DNA of 64,000 nt from Methylocystis sp. B8 (lineage in GTDB: Bacteria; Pseudomonadota; Alphaproteobacteria; Rhizobiales; Beijerinckiaceae). Shown here in pieces: positions 1 through 7,743 of this stretch (the stretch's first letter is position 1; each line of letters starts with the position of its first letter). The notes under the pieces were generated by a model. The model was not told the DNA's origin and ran no database searches. It worked only from the letters and a program-made list of their open reading frames with translations. The position numbers were made by a program, and so were the translations under genes. The stretch lies in contig NZ_VBTZ01000001.1 of the NCBI RefSeq assembly GCF_005771425.1, positions 828,501-892,500 on the forward strand. The letters are read 5' to 3'.

Positions 1-371
1 GCGATGATGTTCTTTCTTTGGGTGAAAGCGACGAGCGTCGGCGCCGTGTCTTGGGGGAAGCCGAAGTCGCGATCGCTGGCGGCGCCTCTGGTGATTTGCA
101 GATAGACCAGTCCTTCGCTCAACCCGTTTCTCGCAACGAGTTCAGCCTCGACTTCCGCAATGTGCGTCATCGAAGGAGAATTCTCGATGCGCAGTTCGCG
201 CAGAGATCGTGCAAGTCGGGAAAGATGCGCTTCATTGTCGATCAACCTCCCGTCGATGACGGCGGCGACCTCGTAAACCCCATCGGCGAAAAGGAAGCCG
301 CGGTCGAGAATCGACACGCGCGCTTCGGCGATCGGGATGTAAGCTCCATTCACGTAAGCGATGTCAGGCAA
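1..371 (-). CDS. dat: D-amino acid aminotransferase (N-terminal part, cut by window edge)
   Basis: PLP-dependent fold-type IV transaminase that interconverts D-alanine/2-oxoglutarate and pyruvate/D-glutamate, supplying D-amino acids for peptidoglycan. The visible N-terminal ~123 residues contain AYVNGAYIPIAEARVSILDR and GFLFADGVYEV, the family's N-terminal signature, then LVYLQITRGAASDRDFGFP. A TTG start at 369-371 is chosen because GGAG lies about six bases upstream; an in-frame GTG (351-353) would remove conserved residues. The C-terminal part, with the PLP lysine, should lie in this visible segment's continuation beyond position 1. A branched-chain transaminase is the alternative, but DRGFLFADGVYE favours Dat. 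It is divergent from the GCS2-type gene at 555. Confidence 0.85.
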   Translation of the reverse strand, partial: MPDIAYVNGAYIPIAEARVSILDRGFLFADGVYEVAAVIDGRLIDNEAHLSRLARSLRELRIENSPSMTHIAEVEAELVARNGLSEGLVYLQITRGAASDRDFGFPQDTAPTLVAFTQRKNII

Positions 372-554
372 GGTCGGCTCCGGCGAAGTCGCCCAAATCT
401 ACAGCAGCGCTTGCGGCTTGTCCTGCCGGCGCTCTCGGCTCTATCGATAAGGCGAGGGCTGCCTACATTAAAGTGATCTGCGGCGGATCGGCCCCGAGAG
501 GGCTCCCTTCGCGACCCCTGGTCGCTGCCGCCGTTGCGCTCGAAAGGGGGATTC

Positions 555-1955
555 TTGGGCGAGGAGATCAAGACAACGGGCTTCACCCCGGCCGACAAGG
601 CGCGCTTCGCCGGGCGCCTTGCAGAGGAGACCGATCTTGCCCGGACGCTCTATGAGCAGGACAAATTTTCGCGCGACGGCCACATGGTGGGTTTCGAAGT
701 CGAGACCTGGATCGTCGATCACAATTACGCGCCCTCCTCGATCAACCAAGACGTCCTTGAGACTCTAAATCACCCGCTCGTCGTGCCGGAGTTGTCACGA
801 TTTAACCTCGAGTTGAATTGCGCGCCTTTCCGACTTGAAGGCGACGCGCTCACGCAAGCGCATGAGTCGCTGACGAGCCTCTGGGCGATGTGCAACGACG
901 TCGCCCACCAGCTCGACGCCAATCTGGTGATGATCGGAACGCTGCCCACGATCCGCGACTCGGATCTCACTCTCGCCAATATGTCGCCGCTCAACCGCTA
1001 TTATGCGCTGAACCAGGAGGTGCTGCGACTGCGCGGCGGTCAGCCGCTGCACGTCAATATCGCCGGTCGCGACCGCCTTGTCTCAGTACATAAGGACGTG
1101 ATGCTCGAAGCGGCGACGACGTCGTTTCAGATTCATCTCAAAGCGCCGGCCGATCTGGCGCATCTCTATTACAACGCCTCCGTGGCGGCCTCGGGACCGA
1201 TCCTCGCAGCCTGCGGCAACGCACCCTTCTTATTCGGCAAGGCGTTGTGGGAGGAAACGCGCATCCCGCTCTTCGAACAGGCGGTGAAAGTGCCGGGGCC
1301 GGCACGGGTCTGCATGGGCTCCGGCTATGCGGCTCGCTCACTTATCGAAATCTTTGAGGAGAATTTGCGCGACTATGACGTGCTTCTCCCGATGGCCTAT
1401 GACGATCCGCCGGAGACGATGCGGCACCTGCGCCTGCACAACGGCGTGATCTGGCGCTGGAACCGCCCGTTGATCGGCTTCGATGAGAGTGGCGCCCCGC
1501 ATTTGCGCATCGAGCATCGCATTCTGCCGTCGGGGCCGACCTTCATCGACATGATGGCGAACGCCGCGCTTTATCTCGGCCTCGCGCGCACCCTCGCGAT
1601 GGCCGGAGATAGCGGCGCGGGAGGCCTCTCCTTCAACGACGCCAAGCGCAACTTCTATGCCGCGGCGCGTTTTGGCCTCGACGCGCAGCTCGAATGGCCG
1701 GGAGAGGGCGAAGTTGCAGCGGATCGTCTGCTGCTCGAGCGTCTCATTCCCGACGCTCGGAAAGGACTTCGAGACCTGGGCGTCGCAGAGGCGGATTTCC
1801 TCGATATCGTTGAGGCGCGGGTGCAAACACGCCAGACGGGGGCGGCTTGGCAGCGAAAAGCCCTTGAGGCGCGCGGCGGCGACCTTTATGGCCTGATGGC
1901 GGCCTATTGCGAGCGCCAGCGGAGCGGCGCGCCTGTCCATCAATGGGAAACATGA
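555..1955 (+). CDS. GCS2-type carboxylate-amine ligase
   Basis: Member of the glutamate-cysteine ligase family 2 (GCS2, YbdK-like) fold, which joins a carboxylate to an amine using ATP. The N-terminal GFEVETWIVD matches the GxExE metal-binding signature, and NLELNCAPF and LHVNI follow. The substrate cannot be read from sequence, and true glutathione synthesis is only one possibility. The start is a TTG at 555 behind AAAGGGGG; an earlier in-frame TTG at 534 has no ribosome site. Its stop overlaps the start of the M14-type hydrolase by ATGA, so the two are translationally coupled and probably act in one pathway. Confidence 0.8.
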   Translation: MGEEIKTTGFTPADKARFAGRLAEETDLARTLYEQDKFSRDGHMVGFEVETWIVDHNYAPSSINQDVLETLNHPLVVPELSRFNLELNCAPFRLEGDALTQAHESLTSLWAMCNDVAHQLDANLVMIGTLPTIRDSDLTLANMSPLNRYYALNQEVLRLRGGQPLHVNIAGRDRLVSVHKDVMLEAATTSFQIHLKAPADLAHLYYNASVAASGPILAACGNAPFLFGKALWEETRIPLFEQAVKVPGPARVCMGSGYAARSLIEIFEENLRDYDVLLPMAYDDPPETMRHLRLHNGVIWRWNRPLIGFDESGAPHLRIEHRILPSGPTFIDMMANAALYLGLARTLAMAGDSGAGGLSFNDAKRNFYAAARFGLDAQLEWPGEGEVAADRLLLERLIPDARKGLRDLGVAEADFLDIVEARVQTRQTGAAWQRKALEARGGDLYGLMAAYCERQRSGAPVHQWET

Positions 1956-2995
1956 GGAGAACAGTGACTGACGCGCCTTGCGCCTTGCTCGACCGGCTGC
2001 CTGACGGATTTCTCGACTGCCCCGCCAATCGCCTGAAGGACATCCTGCCCCGTCCAACCCTGTTTGACCTTCCGGGCCGCGATCCCAAACCACTATTCGT
2101 TTCCACACTGCTGCACGGGAATGAGACGAGTGGTCTCGCCGCCGTGCAGGAAGTCTTGCGCCGGCGCCTCGCGCGCGGGCTTAATCGGTCGCTCATTCTG
2201 TTCATCGGCAATGTCGAAGCCGCAGCGCAGAATGTTCGCACGCTGCCGGGCCAGCGCGACTTCAATCGGGTATGGACCGGCACGGCTTTTCCCGACGATC
2301 CGCTCGCCCATATGGCGCGCTGGATTTACGATTACGTGAAGAAACGCGACGCCTTCGCCGCCGTCGACATCCACAATAACACCGGCTTCAATCCGCACTA
2401 CAGTTGCATCAGCAAGCTCGAGCCGAAATATGTCGCGCTCGCGCAGCTGTTCTCGCGCCTCATCGTGCTTTTTCAGCGCCCGCGCGGCACCTGCGCAGCG
2501 GCCTTCTCGGAGCTTTGTCCGGCGATCACCGTTGAATGCGGCAAGTCAGAACTCGATGCGGGCGCTGCCCATGTCATCGAATTGCTCGAAGCCTGTTTCT
2601 CCATCACGCAGCTTCCCGACCACGCGCCAGCCTCGCATGATGTAGAATTGCTGCGCACATGCGCGATCGTTAAGGCGCCTGCGGGCGCAAGCTTCTCCTT
2701 TGATGGGACGCCCGCCGATTTTATCTTCCGTCCGGACATCGACCATCTCAACTTCAGCGAATTGGACGCAGGCGCCTCTTTCGGCGCGTTGGGCGACGAA
2801 GAGGCGCGTCTCGAAGTTCTGCCGGGTGACGGATTCGATACGCAGCCGATCAACTACTTCGATTATGCCGGCGGCAAGATCAGACTCGCACGTCCGGCGA
2901 TCCCGGCGATGCTGACGGTCGACCGCCGCGCGGTTCAGCAGGACTGCCTCTGCTATTTGATGCACCGCATCGGTTTGGACGGCGTCGCTGAATAA
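1952..2995 (+). CDS. M14-type zinc carboxypeptidase / succinylglutamate desuccinylase-aspartoacylase family
   Basis: Predicted zinc amidohydrolase of the AstE/AspA branch of M14. LLHGNETSG gives the HxxE zinc ligands, AVDIHNNTG the third histidine, and TVECGKS the catalytic glutamate. It would cleave an N-acyl or peptide-like amide in the cytoplasm, as there is no signal peptide. The ATG at 1952 overlaps the stop of the GCS2 gene. A GTG at 1964 behind GAGGAGA is an equally good start and would shorten the protein by four residues. Pairing of a ligase and an amide hydrolase suggests synthesis and turnover of the same conjugate. Substrate unknown. Confidence 0.78.
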   Translation: MRRTVTDAPCALLDRLPDGFLDCPANRLKDILPRPTLFDLPGRDPKPLFVSTLLHGNETSGLAAVQEVLRRRLARGLNRSLILFIGNVEAAAQNVRTLPGQRDFNRVWTGTAFPDDPLAHMARWIYDYVKKRDAFAAVDIHNNTGFNPHYSCISKLEPKYVALAQLFSRLIVLFQRPRGTCAAAFSELCPAITVECGKSELDAGAAHVIELLEACFSITQLPDHAPASHDVELLRTCAIVKAPAGASFSFDGTPADFIFRPDIDHLNFSELDAGASFGALGDEEARLEVLPGDGFDTQPINYFDYAGGKIRLARPAIPAMLTVDRRAVQQDCLCYLMHRIGLDGVAE

Positions 2996-2996
2996 C

Positions 2997-3014
2997 GCTC
3001 ACATAAAGGTGAGC
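2997..3014. terminator. Hairpin between convergent genes
   Basis: GCTCAC (2997-3002) and GTGAGC (3009-3014) form a perfect 6-bp stem with a 6-base loop between the M14 hydrolase and cusF-like genes. There is no clear U-tract, so terminator function is uncertain. Confidence 0.3.
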
Positions 3015-3385
3015 TACGGTTTCTCCGGCTGAACATCCTCGATGATATACAGGCCCTTTGCGTCGCGGCTGATCGTGAATTTGATCTTCTTGCCCTTCGA
3101 CAGCGTGGAGAGATCGACGGTCGGCGCGACGCGAAACGCCATCGTCATCGGCGACATTTCTAGGGGTCCAGAGACCGGCCCATGCGTGATCATGAGCTTT
3201 CGTTCGTCGGCGTCGATGGCCCGGACGACGCCCTCGCCGCGACCCGTCGTTTTTTCAACCTGGGCCACGACAATGCTCGAGCGCGAGGGATCGTCGGTCG
3301 TCGCGCCCGCTGAGGCGCCGCCAAATCCAGCGGAAAGGGCGGCGCAGGCCGCGACGCTCAAAATCCAAGGACGCTTGGTCTTCAT
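3014..3385 (-). CDS. CusF-like periplasmic copper-binding protein
   Basis: Small exported metallochaperone of about 123 residues. An N-terminal signal peptide ends near GGASAGA. The CusF-like OB-fold region spans roughly residues 45-120, with ITHGPVSGPLEMSPMTMAF supplying the His and Met-x-Met ligands that bind Cu(I)/Ag(I). The tryptophan that caps copper in E. coli CusF is not at the equivalent place. It lies 29 bases downstream of the Csp1 gene on the same strand, so it is probably the second gene of a copper storage/handling operon. No CusCBA pump is nearby. Confidence 0.85.
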   Translation of the reverse strand: MKTKRPWILSVAACAALSAGFGGASAGATTDDPSRSSIVVAQVEKTTGRGEGVVRAIDADERKLMITHGPVSGPLEMSPMTMAFRVAPTVDLSTLSKGKKIKFTISRDAKGLYIIEDVQPEKP

Positions 3386-3414
3386 TTGAGGTGCGGCCTC
3401 GCTTGCTGACGTCG

Positions 3415-3855
3415 CTAAACTTTACGGCACTCTTCGGCGCATTTCTGGCACGCCTTGCCGCAGGCCGTACATTCGGCGATCTTGGGAAACTTGTCGCATT
3501 GTTTCTTACAGTCCTCGCAAATCAGGGCGATTGTCTTCGCGAGCGGGCCAACATGCGAAGAATTGACCGCCGCCAGCGATGCGAGCGCGTTGCATGCCGC
3601 GACAAGCTGGAAGGAAGCGTCGGCACATTCAGTCATGCTCGTGTCTTTCATCGCGAACATGCCTAAACAGTGGCGAATGCAGTCATTGCCGGTGGACACG
3701 CATTCGATCGCGGCCTTTTCCAGATCCTTGTAAAGCGCCGGATGCATATCCTCCATTTTGGCTGCGCCGCCCGCTTGGCCGGCTTGAGCAAACGCTTGGC
3801 TGGCGGAGGCGACGGCGGCTGCGGTTCCGACGGCGATGAATTCGCGACGTTGCAT
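3415..3855 (-). CDS. csp1: Tat-exported four-helix-bundle copper storage protein (Csp1 type)
   Basis: The 146-residue protein starts MQRREFIAVG, a twin-arginine signal, with likely cleavage after SQAFA. The mature part holds 13 cysteines, spaced as in a helical bundle: ECVSTGNDCIRHC, TEC, AAC, ICEDCKKQC, then ECTACGKACQKCAEEC. Csp1 of Methylosinus trichosporium is a Tat-exported tetramer of four-helix bundles that stores Cu(I) with 13 cysteines per monomer, so length, signal and cysteine count agree. The start has GGGAGA six bases upstream. The CusF-like gene follows. This is the strongest hint in the window of a methanotroph. Confidence 0.9.
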   Translation of the reverse strand: MQRREFIAVGTAAAVASASQAFAQAGQAGGAAKMEDMHPALYKDLEKAAIECVSTGNDCIRHCLGMFAMKDTSMTECADASFQLVAACNALASLAAVNSSHVGPLAKTIALICEDCKKQCDKFPKIAECTACGKACQKCAEECRKV

Positions 3856-4008
3856 GGTCTTTCTCCCAAGTGCTGCATTGACAGGTGAATCCCGAAGGGA
3901 CCAGTTGGGGTTCCAGCAGGATGGCTGCGCTCATGTCATCTTAGAGTCTCGCGGACGCATTCGCGAACAGGACGTTCGTGTTGAAAGCTGTTGCGCACAG
4001 GCGTTTTG

Positions 4009-4611
4009 TCACGTGCGCCGAAAGATGACGCTGAGATTATTGGCGGGCATGTCTACGATTTGAGGCTCTCCAAACCCTTTCTCGCGTGCGCAGGCCGCGA
4101 CATCTTCAATATCTCGGACTCCCCATGCGGCGTTGCGAGCGCGAAGGCTCGCGTCGAACTCGGCGTTGCTCGGCGCGCTATGCGCTCCGCCGCGCCTGTA
4201 TGGACCGTATAGATAGAGCGGCGCTCTCGCCGGCAAGGTCCTGCCTGCGCCTGCAAACAAGGCCTCCGTGGCGCTCCACGGCGAGATGTGCGTCATGTTG
4301 ATGCAGATGATGGCGTCAGCGGCGCTGATGGGCCAAGGGCTCTCTTCGACGTCGAGCGCGAGCGGCGCAGGCGCATTGGCGACTCCACTCGCGGCGATCC
4401 ACGCCGAGATGCTTTCGCGCGCTTCGGGACTCGGATCGGACGGGCAGAACGTGAGTTGGGTGAAATTCGCCGCGAAAAAAGTGACATGTTCGCCAGCGCC
4501 GCTTGCAATTTCGAGCGTCAAGCCCTTCGCGGGCAGAACGTTGCGAAGCACCCCGAGAATTGGTTCGCGGTTGCGAGCGGTCGATGGCGCGAAGATGCGC
4601 TTGTCGTTCAT
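4009..4611 (-). CDS. DUF938-family SAM-dependent methyltransferase-like protein
   Basis: 200 residues. RIFAPSTARNREPILGVL at the N terminus and LEIASGAGEHVTFFA (a class I SAM-binding glycine loop) are typical of DUF938. AIICINMTHISPW and LYLYGPYRRGG follow in the usual order. The family is widespread in Proteobacteria; its substrate is unknown. It stands alone on the minus strand, upstream of the csp1 gene but separated by about 150 bases. No signal peptide, so cytoplasmic. Confidence 0.85.
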   Translation of the reverse strand: MNDKRIFAPSTARNREPILGVLRNVLPAKGLTLEIASGAGEHVTFFAANFTQLTFCPSDPSPEARESISAWIAASGVANAPAPLALDVEESPWPISAADAIICINMTHISPWSATEALFAGAGRTLPARAPLYLYGPYRRGGAHSAPSNAEFDASLRARNAAWGVRDIEDVAACAREKGFGEPQIVDMPANNLSVIFRRT

Positions 4612-4895
4612 GTTGCTCTCTTTCTAGCACGAGCAACGCCCGTGCAGGAGCATTAGCGTTGTTTGGTCGCGGTCTCATGACGTAAAGGCTGAATTGCGGA
4701 ACGCGCTCGCGTCGCCCACAGTAGAGCGGCTGGCGGATGTGCGACAGAGTCCGAGTTCACGAAACGACGCCCTTCCGAGGCATGAAATTTGATGCGCGTC
4801 ATCGGCGCAGGCGGAAGTCTGAGAGGTCGTATTCAAGAAACGCGCCCGTCGCCCTGGCGTATCGCTCGCCAGTTTGACCGCCAATGAGGGCCTGC

Positions 4896-5216
4896 ATGTC
4901 ACAAATCTTCGAGCTTGTGGCCTCAGGCCATCGGACGTTTGTCGTATTGGCGACGCTCGGCCTCCCAGGACAACCTCCGCGCCGTTTCACGAAAGAAGAG
5001 GCGGTGATCCTGTCGCGGGCCCTCAATTCCGTCGTAAACGGCGATCGTCGTGAGCAGCAGATTTATATGAGCCCTATCGCCAGCGACCATGATTTCGAGG
5101 CGAACGTCGAACAGAGCGGCATTGTCGTCTCATTGGAATGTCACGCGGACGTCAGACTGGATTGGAGCGAAACGCGCGCCTTGGCCGAAGAATTGAGAGC
5201 GTTTGCGTCTCAGTAA
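4896..5216 (+). CDS. Hypothetical protein, 106 aa
   Basis: Not recognised. A soluble, slightly acidic protein without signal or membrane segments; the N-terminal half contains PPRRFTKEEAVILSRALNSV. The ATG at 4896 is chosen because GAGGG sits five bases upstream; the in-frame ATG at 4884 lacks a ribosome site. It is transcribed towards the minus-strand EEP-family gene. Codon usage looks like that of its neighbours. The preceding 284 bases (4612-4895) hold no gene I can support. Confidence 0.5.
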   Translation: MSQIFELVASGHRTFVVLATLGLPGQPPRRFTKEEAVILSRALNSVVNGDRREQQIYMSPIASDHDFEANVEQSGIVVSLECHADVRLDWSETRALAEELRAFASQ

Positions 5217-5231
5217 TCGAAGGCGCTTGGG

Positions 5232-6197
5232 TCAGCTTCTGACAAGTTCAAACCGCGCAACCACCGGCGCGTGAAGCGACCCTTCGACGAATTCCTCGGC
5301 ATAGACTTCGTCTTGAAGTCCTTCGTTCAAGATCGTCGTTTTGCGCCAGGCCGCCGCAAGCGCTGGCGAAGCGAGAAGATGGTCGATCAGCGTGGGACGG
5401 CCGGCGTGAATGACCGTGAAGCGACGCCCCGGTTCGACGCGTTCTTCCAAGGGGATGAGAACCCGCGCTCCCGTCGCGCCTTCATCTCCACCGCCGCGCA
5501 GGAGTCTCGTCGGCGCATCATGCTCGTCGGCGTTGAAGTCGCCGGCGATCGCGATCAACGCCTCCGGCTCCGCGTCAAACAGAGTCTCGGCGAACAGCCG
5601 AGCCTCCAGCGCCTGACCCTCGCGCTTGAGGGCCGCCACAAACTGGCCCTCAATTTGCGCGCGGCTCGAGCCACAGCCGCGCGCCGTCGCCACAGGGAAC
5701 GCCCGAGGCGCGCGCAGATGCAGGTTGACGATGTGGATTACGCCGCCCTGGGGTAGCTCGATCGCCGCATAGAGCAGGGGCCTGTCCCAGACGATGTCCA
5801 CGGGTTCCGGCTGCGAGCCGTCGGCATCGCGCGGCGGCGGCCAGGCCCACGGCGCGACAATGTCATGATGGATCTGACGTCGCACGCGCATTGGCCATCG
5901 CGAAAGGATCGCCAGGTTATGCACGTCGGCCGGGGCCTCGCCGCCCGGCCTCACCGTCATTGCTCGATGAAATGGCGCATAGCCGGTCGTCGCGAGCAAT
6001 TGATCGAGCGCGATATACTGGCGTGCGTCGTGCTTATGAACCCTCTGCGCATGGATTTCCTGCAGGCACAAAATATCGGCGTCGAGCGCCTCGAGCAGCG
6101 GGCGCAGCGCATCGGCTCGGCGCGCGAAGTCGTTAGGCTTAGTCGCCGACCAATCAAGATTTTCGAGGTTGAACGTCGCGAGGCGAAATGCTGGCAT
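5232..6197 (-). CDS. Endonuclease/exonuclease/phosphatase family protein
   Basis: 321-residue EEP-fold phosphodiesterase (exonuclease III / DNase I superfamily). The ordered motifs are visible: ATFNLENL near the N terminus, ILCLQEIHA with the metal-binding glutamate, HIVNLHLRAPR, IAGDFNADEHD with the catalytic Asp-x-Asn, and LIDHLLAS with the final Asp-His. No signal peptide. The substrate (DNA, sugar phosphate or lipid phosphate) cannot be assigned. Its start lies 104 bases from the divergent Crp-like gene. Confidence 0.85.
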   Translation of the reverse strand: MPAFRLATFNLENLDWSATKPNDFARRADALRPLLEALDADILCLQEIHAQRVHKHDARQYIALDQLLATTGYAPFHRAMTVRPGGEAPADVHNLAILSRWPMRVRRQIHHDIVAPWAWPPPRDADGSQPEPVDIVWDRPLLYAAIELPQGGVIHIVNLHLRAPRAFPVATARGCGSSRAQIEGQFVAALKREGQALEARLFAETLFDAEPEALIAIAGDFNADEHDAPTRLLRGGGDEGATGARVLIPLEERVEPGRRFTVIHAGRPTLIDHLLASPALAAAWRKTTILNEGLQDEVYAEEFVEGSLHAPVVARFELVRS

Positions 6198-6301
6198 CGC
6201 TCATCATCGCTGGAAGAGTCGGCCTCCGCCAGCAGAATGCGCCTCGACGGGGCCGACGTTTAGCGGCAATATCCGCGTTATTTCCAATTTGGGAGTGAAA
6301 C

Positions 6302-6991
6302 GTGTCCCTTTTTGACGGCATTCCTTTTTTTGCTGGCCTTGATCCCGCGCGCGGCGAGCAGTTCGCGCGCCAATGCGCGCGCAAACGATACGCCGAACAT
6401 GAATTAGTCCTCGACTTCGACGATCCCTCCACGGACGTTTATTTCATCGTCAGCGGCGACGTTCGAGTTCTAATTCGAACCGCAGCCGGCAAGGAAATGA
6501 TCTTTGGCGACTTCGGACCGGGCAAATTCTTCGGCGAGATGGCGGCGATCGACGGCGCCAAGCGCTCCGCAAACGTAACCGCGCTCACCAATGCGGAACT
6601 CCTGCTGGTGCCGCCAACAGTCTTCAAGGAAATCGTGTTCGGCGAGCCGGAAATCTGCGAGCGGCTGTTACGCTTGCTGACGTCGCGCGTCCGGGAGCTG
6701 AATACCCGCCTCTTCGAACGTTCGGTGCTCGACCTCAAGCATCGCCTTTATTCCGAATTATTGCGCATGTCGGCGCCGCGTAAAGGTTCGCCGGAGCAGT
6801 CGATCGTTTCGCCCCCGCCCTTCCAGCACGATCTCGCCGCCCGGATCGGCTGTCGGCGCGAACAGGTCAGCCGCGAACTCTCTGCGATGATCGACGAGGG
6901 CTTGGCGGAAAAAATCCGTGGCGGACTTGTACTTATACGCCCCTCAGTCCTCGAGAAAAGGGTCCAGGACGCGCTTAACGAAGCCGAATGA
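6302..6991 (+). CDS. Crp/Fnr-family transcriptional regulator with an intact cNMP pocket
   Basis: 229 residues: N-terminal cyclic-nucleotide-binding beta-roll, a dimerisation helix (LLRLLTSRVRELNTRLFE) and a C-terminal winged helix-turn-helix with LAARIGCRREQVSRELSAM. The phosphate-binding cassette FFGEMAAIDGAKRSANV keeps the Glu and the Arg-Ser pair that contact cAMP in E. coli CRP. There are no N-terminal Fnr-type cysteines, so an Fe-S oxygen sensor is unlikely. The GTG start has GGGAG six bases upstream. A CHASE2 adenylate cyclase lies about 3 kb downstream on the same strand, a possible source of its ligand. Confidence 0.87.
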   Translation: MSLFDGIPFFAGLDPARGEQFARQCARKRYAEHELVLDFDDPSTDVYFIVSGDVRVLIRTAAGKEMIFGDFGPGKFFGEMAAIDGAKRSANVTALTNAELLLVPPTVFKEIVFGEPEICERLLRLLTSRVRELNTRLFERSVLDLKHRLYSELLRMSAPRKGSPEQSIVSPPPFQHDLAARIGCRREQVSRELSAMIDEGLAEKIRGGLVLIRPSVLEKRVQDALNEAE

Positions 6992-7093
6992 GGCGTGTGC
7001 GCTCTCGCACAAACGGAGGATGAAGCTCCCGCTAACGTCGTTACAGTTGCCGGAAAGGTGAAAAGCCCCGGCAGGAACGACTGGGAGAGGTTA

Positions 7094-7498
7094 ATGATTC
7101 CCGAACTGACGCCTATCGAGCGTTGCGCCGAGATGGCTGGTTTGCGCAGTTATGAAATCGTTTTGGGCGTGAGCCCGAGCGATAAGCACCAGCGGATGCT
7201 CGCTCGCTATCGGCGAAATCTATCGGTTGACGCGGCCCGCCGCCGACTCGTCGCCGACATCCGTAATGCGGTCAAGATCGGCGCCCCGCGTCGCGCCGCC
7301 GACTTGCTGATCGTGCTGCGCTGGCTGCTCTCGTCCGACGCGTCTTGTGACGGTACGCGAGCCACCTCGCGTCCGCGCCGTCGTGTCTTGTCGGCGGGAC
7401 GCCGCAGAAGCGCGACGCCGTCATCGGCGACTGAAATGAAAGCCGTCGGAGGCGGCGACGTCGTCTATCTCTTCGACGGCGGACGCCGTCGCGGCTAA
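7094..7498 (+). CDS. Hypothetical protein, 134 aa
   Basis: Not recognised by function. The first 75 residues look conserved and helical (ELTPIERCAEMAGLRS, then GVSPSDKHQRMLARYRRNL); the C terminus is Arg/Ser-rich and low in complexity. No signal or membrane segment. The ATG at 7094 follows GGGAGAGG at good spacing; an upstream in-frame GTG at 6995 sits four bases after the Crp-like stop with a poor ribosome site. Either way the gene is probably co-transcribed with the regulator. Confidence 0.6.
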   Translation: MIPELTPIERCAEMAGLRSYEIVLGVSPSDKHQRMLARYRRNLSVDAARRRLVADIRNAVKIGAPRRAADLLIVLRWLLSSDASCDGTRATSRPRRRVLSAGRRRSATPSSATEMKAVGGGDVVYLFDGGRRRG

Positions 7499-7743
7499 GC
7501 GCGTTCGACCTGTGGTTTCGCGGCAACACCGATAATGTGTTTTGTCCGCAGCTTCAGGTCGGATTGCAGCGCAGGATGGGGGCAAGTCTTTGTGGAAACA
7601 AGTGAATTCGCGGCGCCGGGCTCGGGCCTGAGCCGCGCGCTAGCTCGCCGCTCGCTTGCCACCCCATTCCGCATGAGTCACCGTTCAATTGACGGTCTGA
7701 CCCTGGCGCGCCGTTATTTCCGATTCTTCGGAGTCTGCCATTG

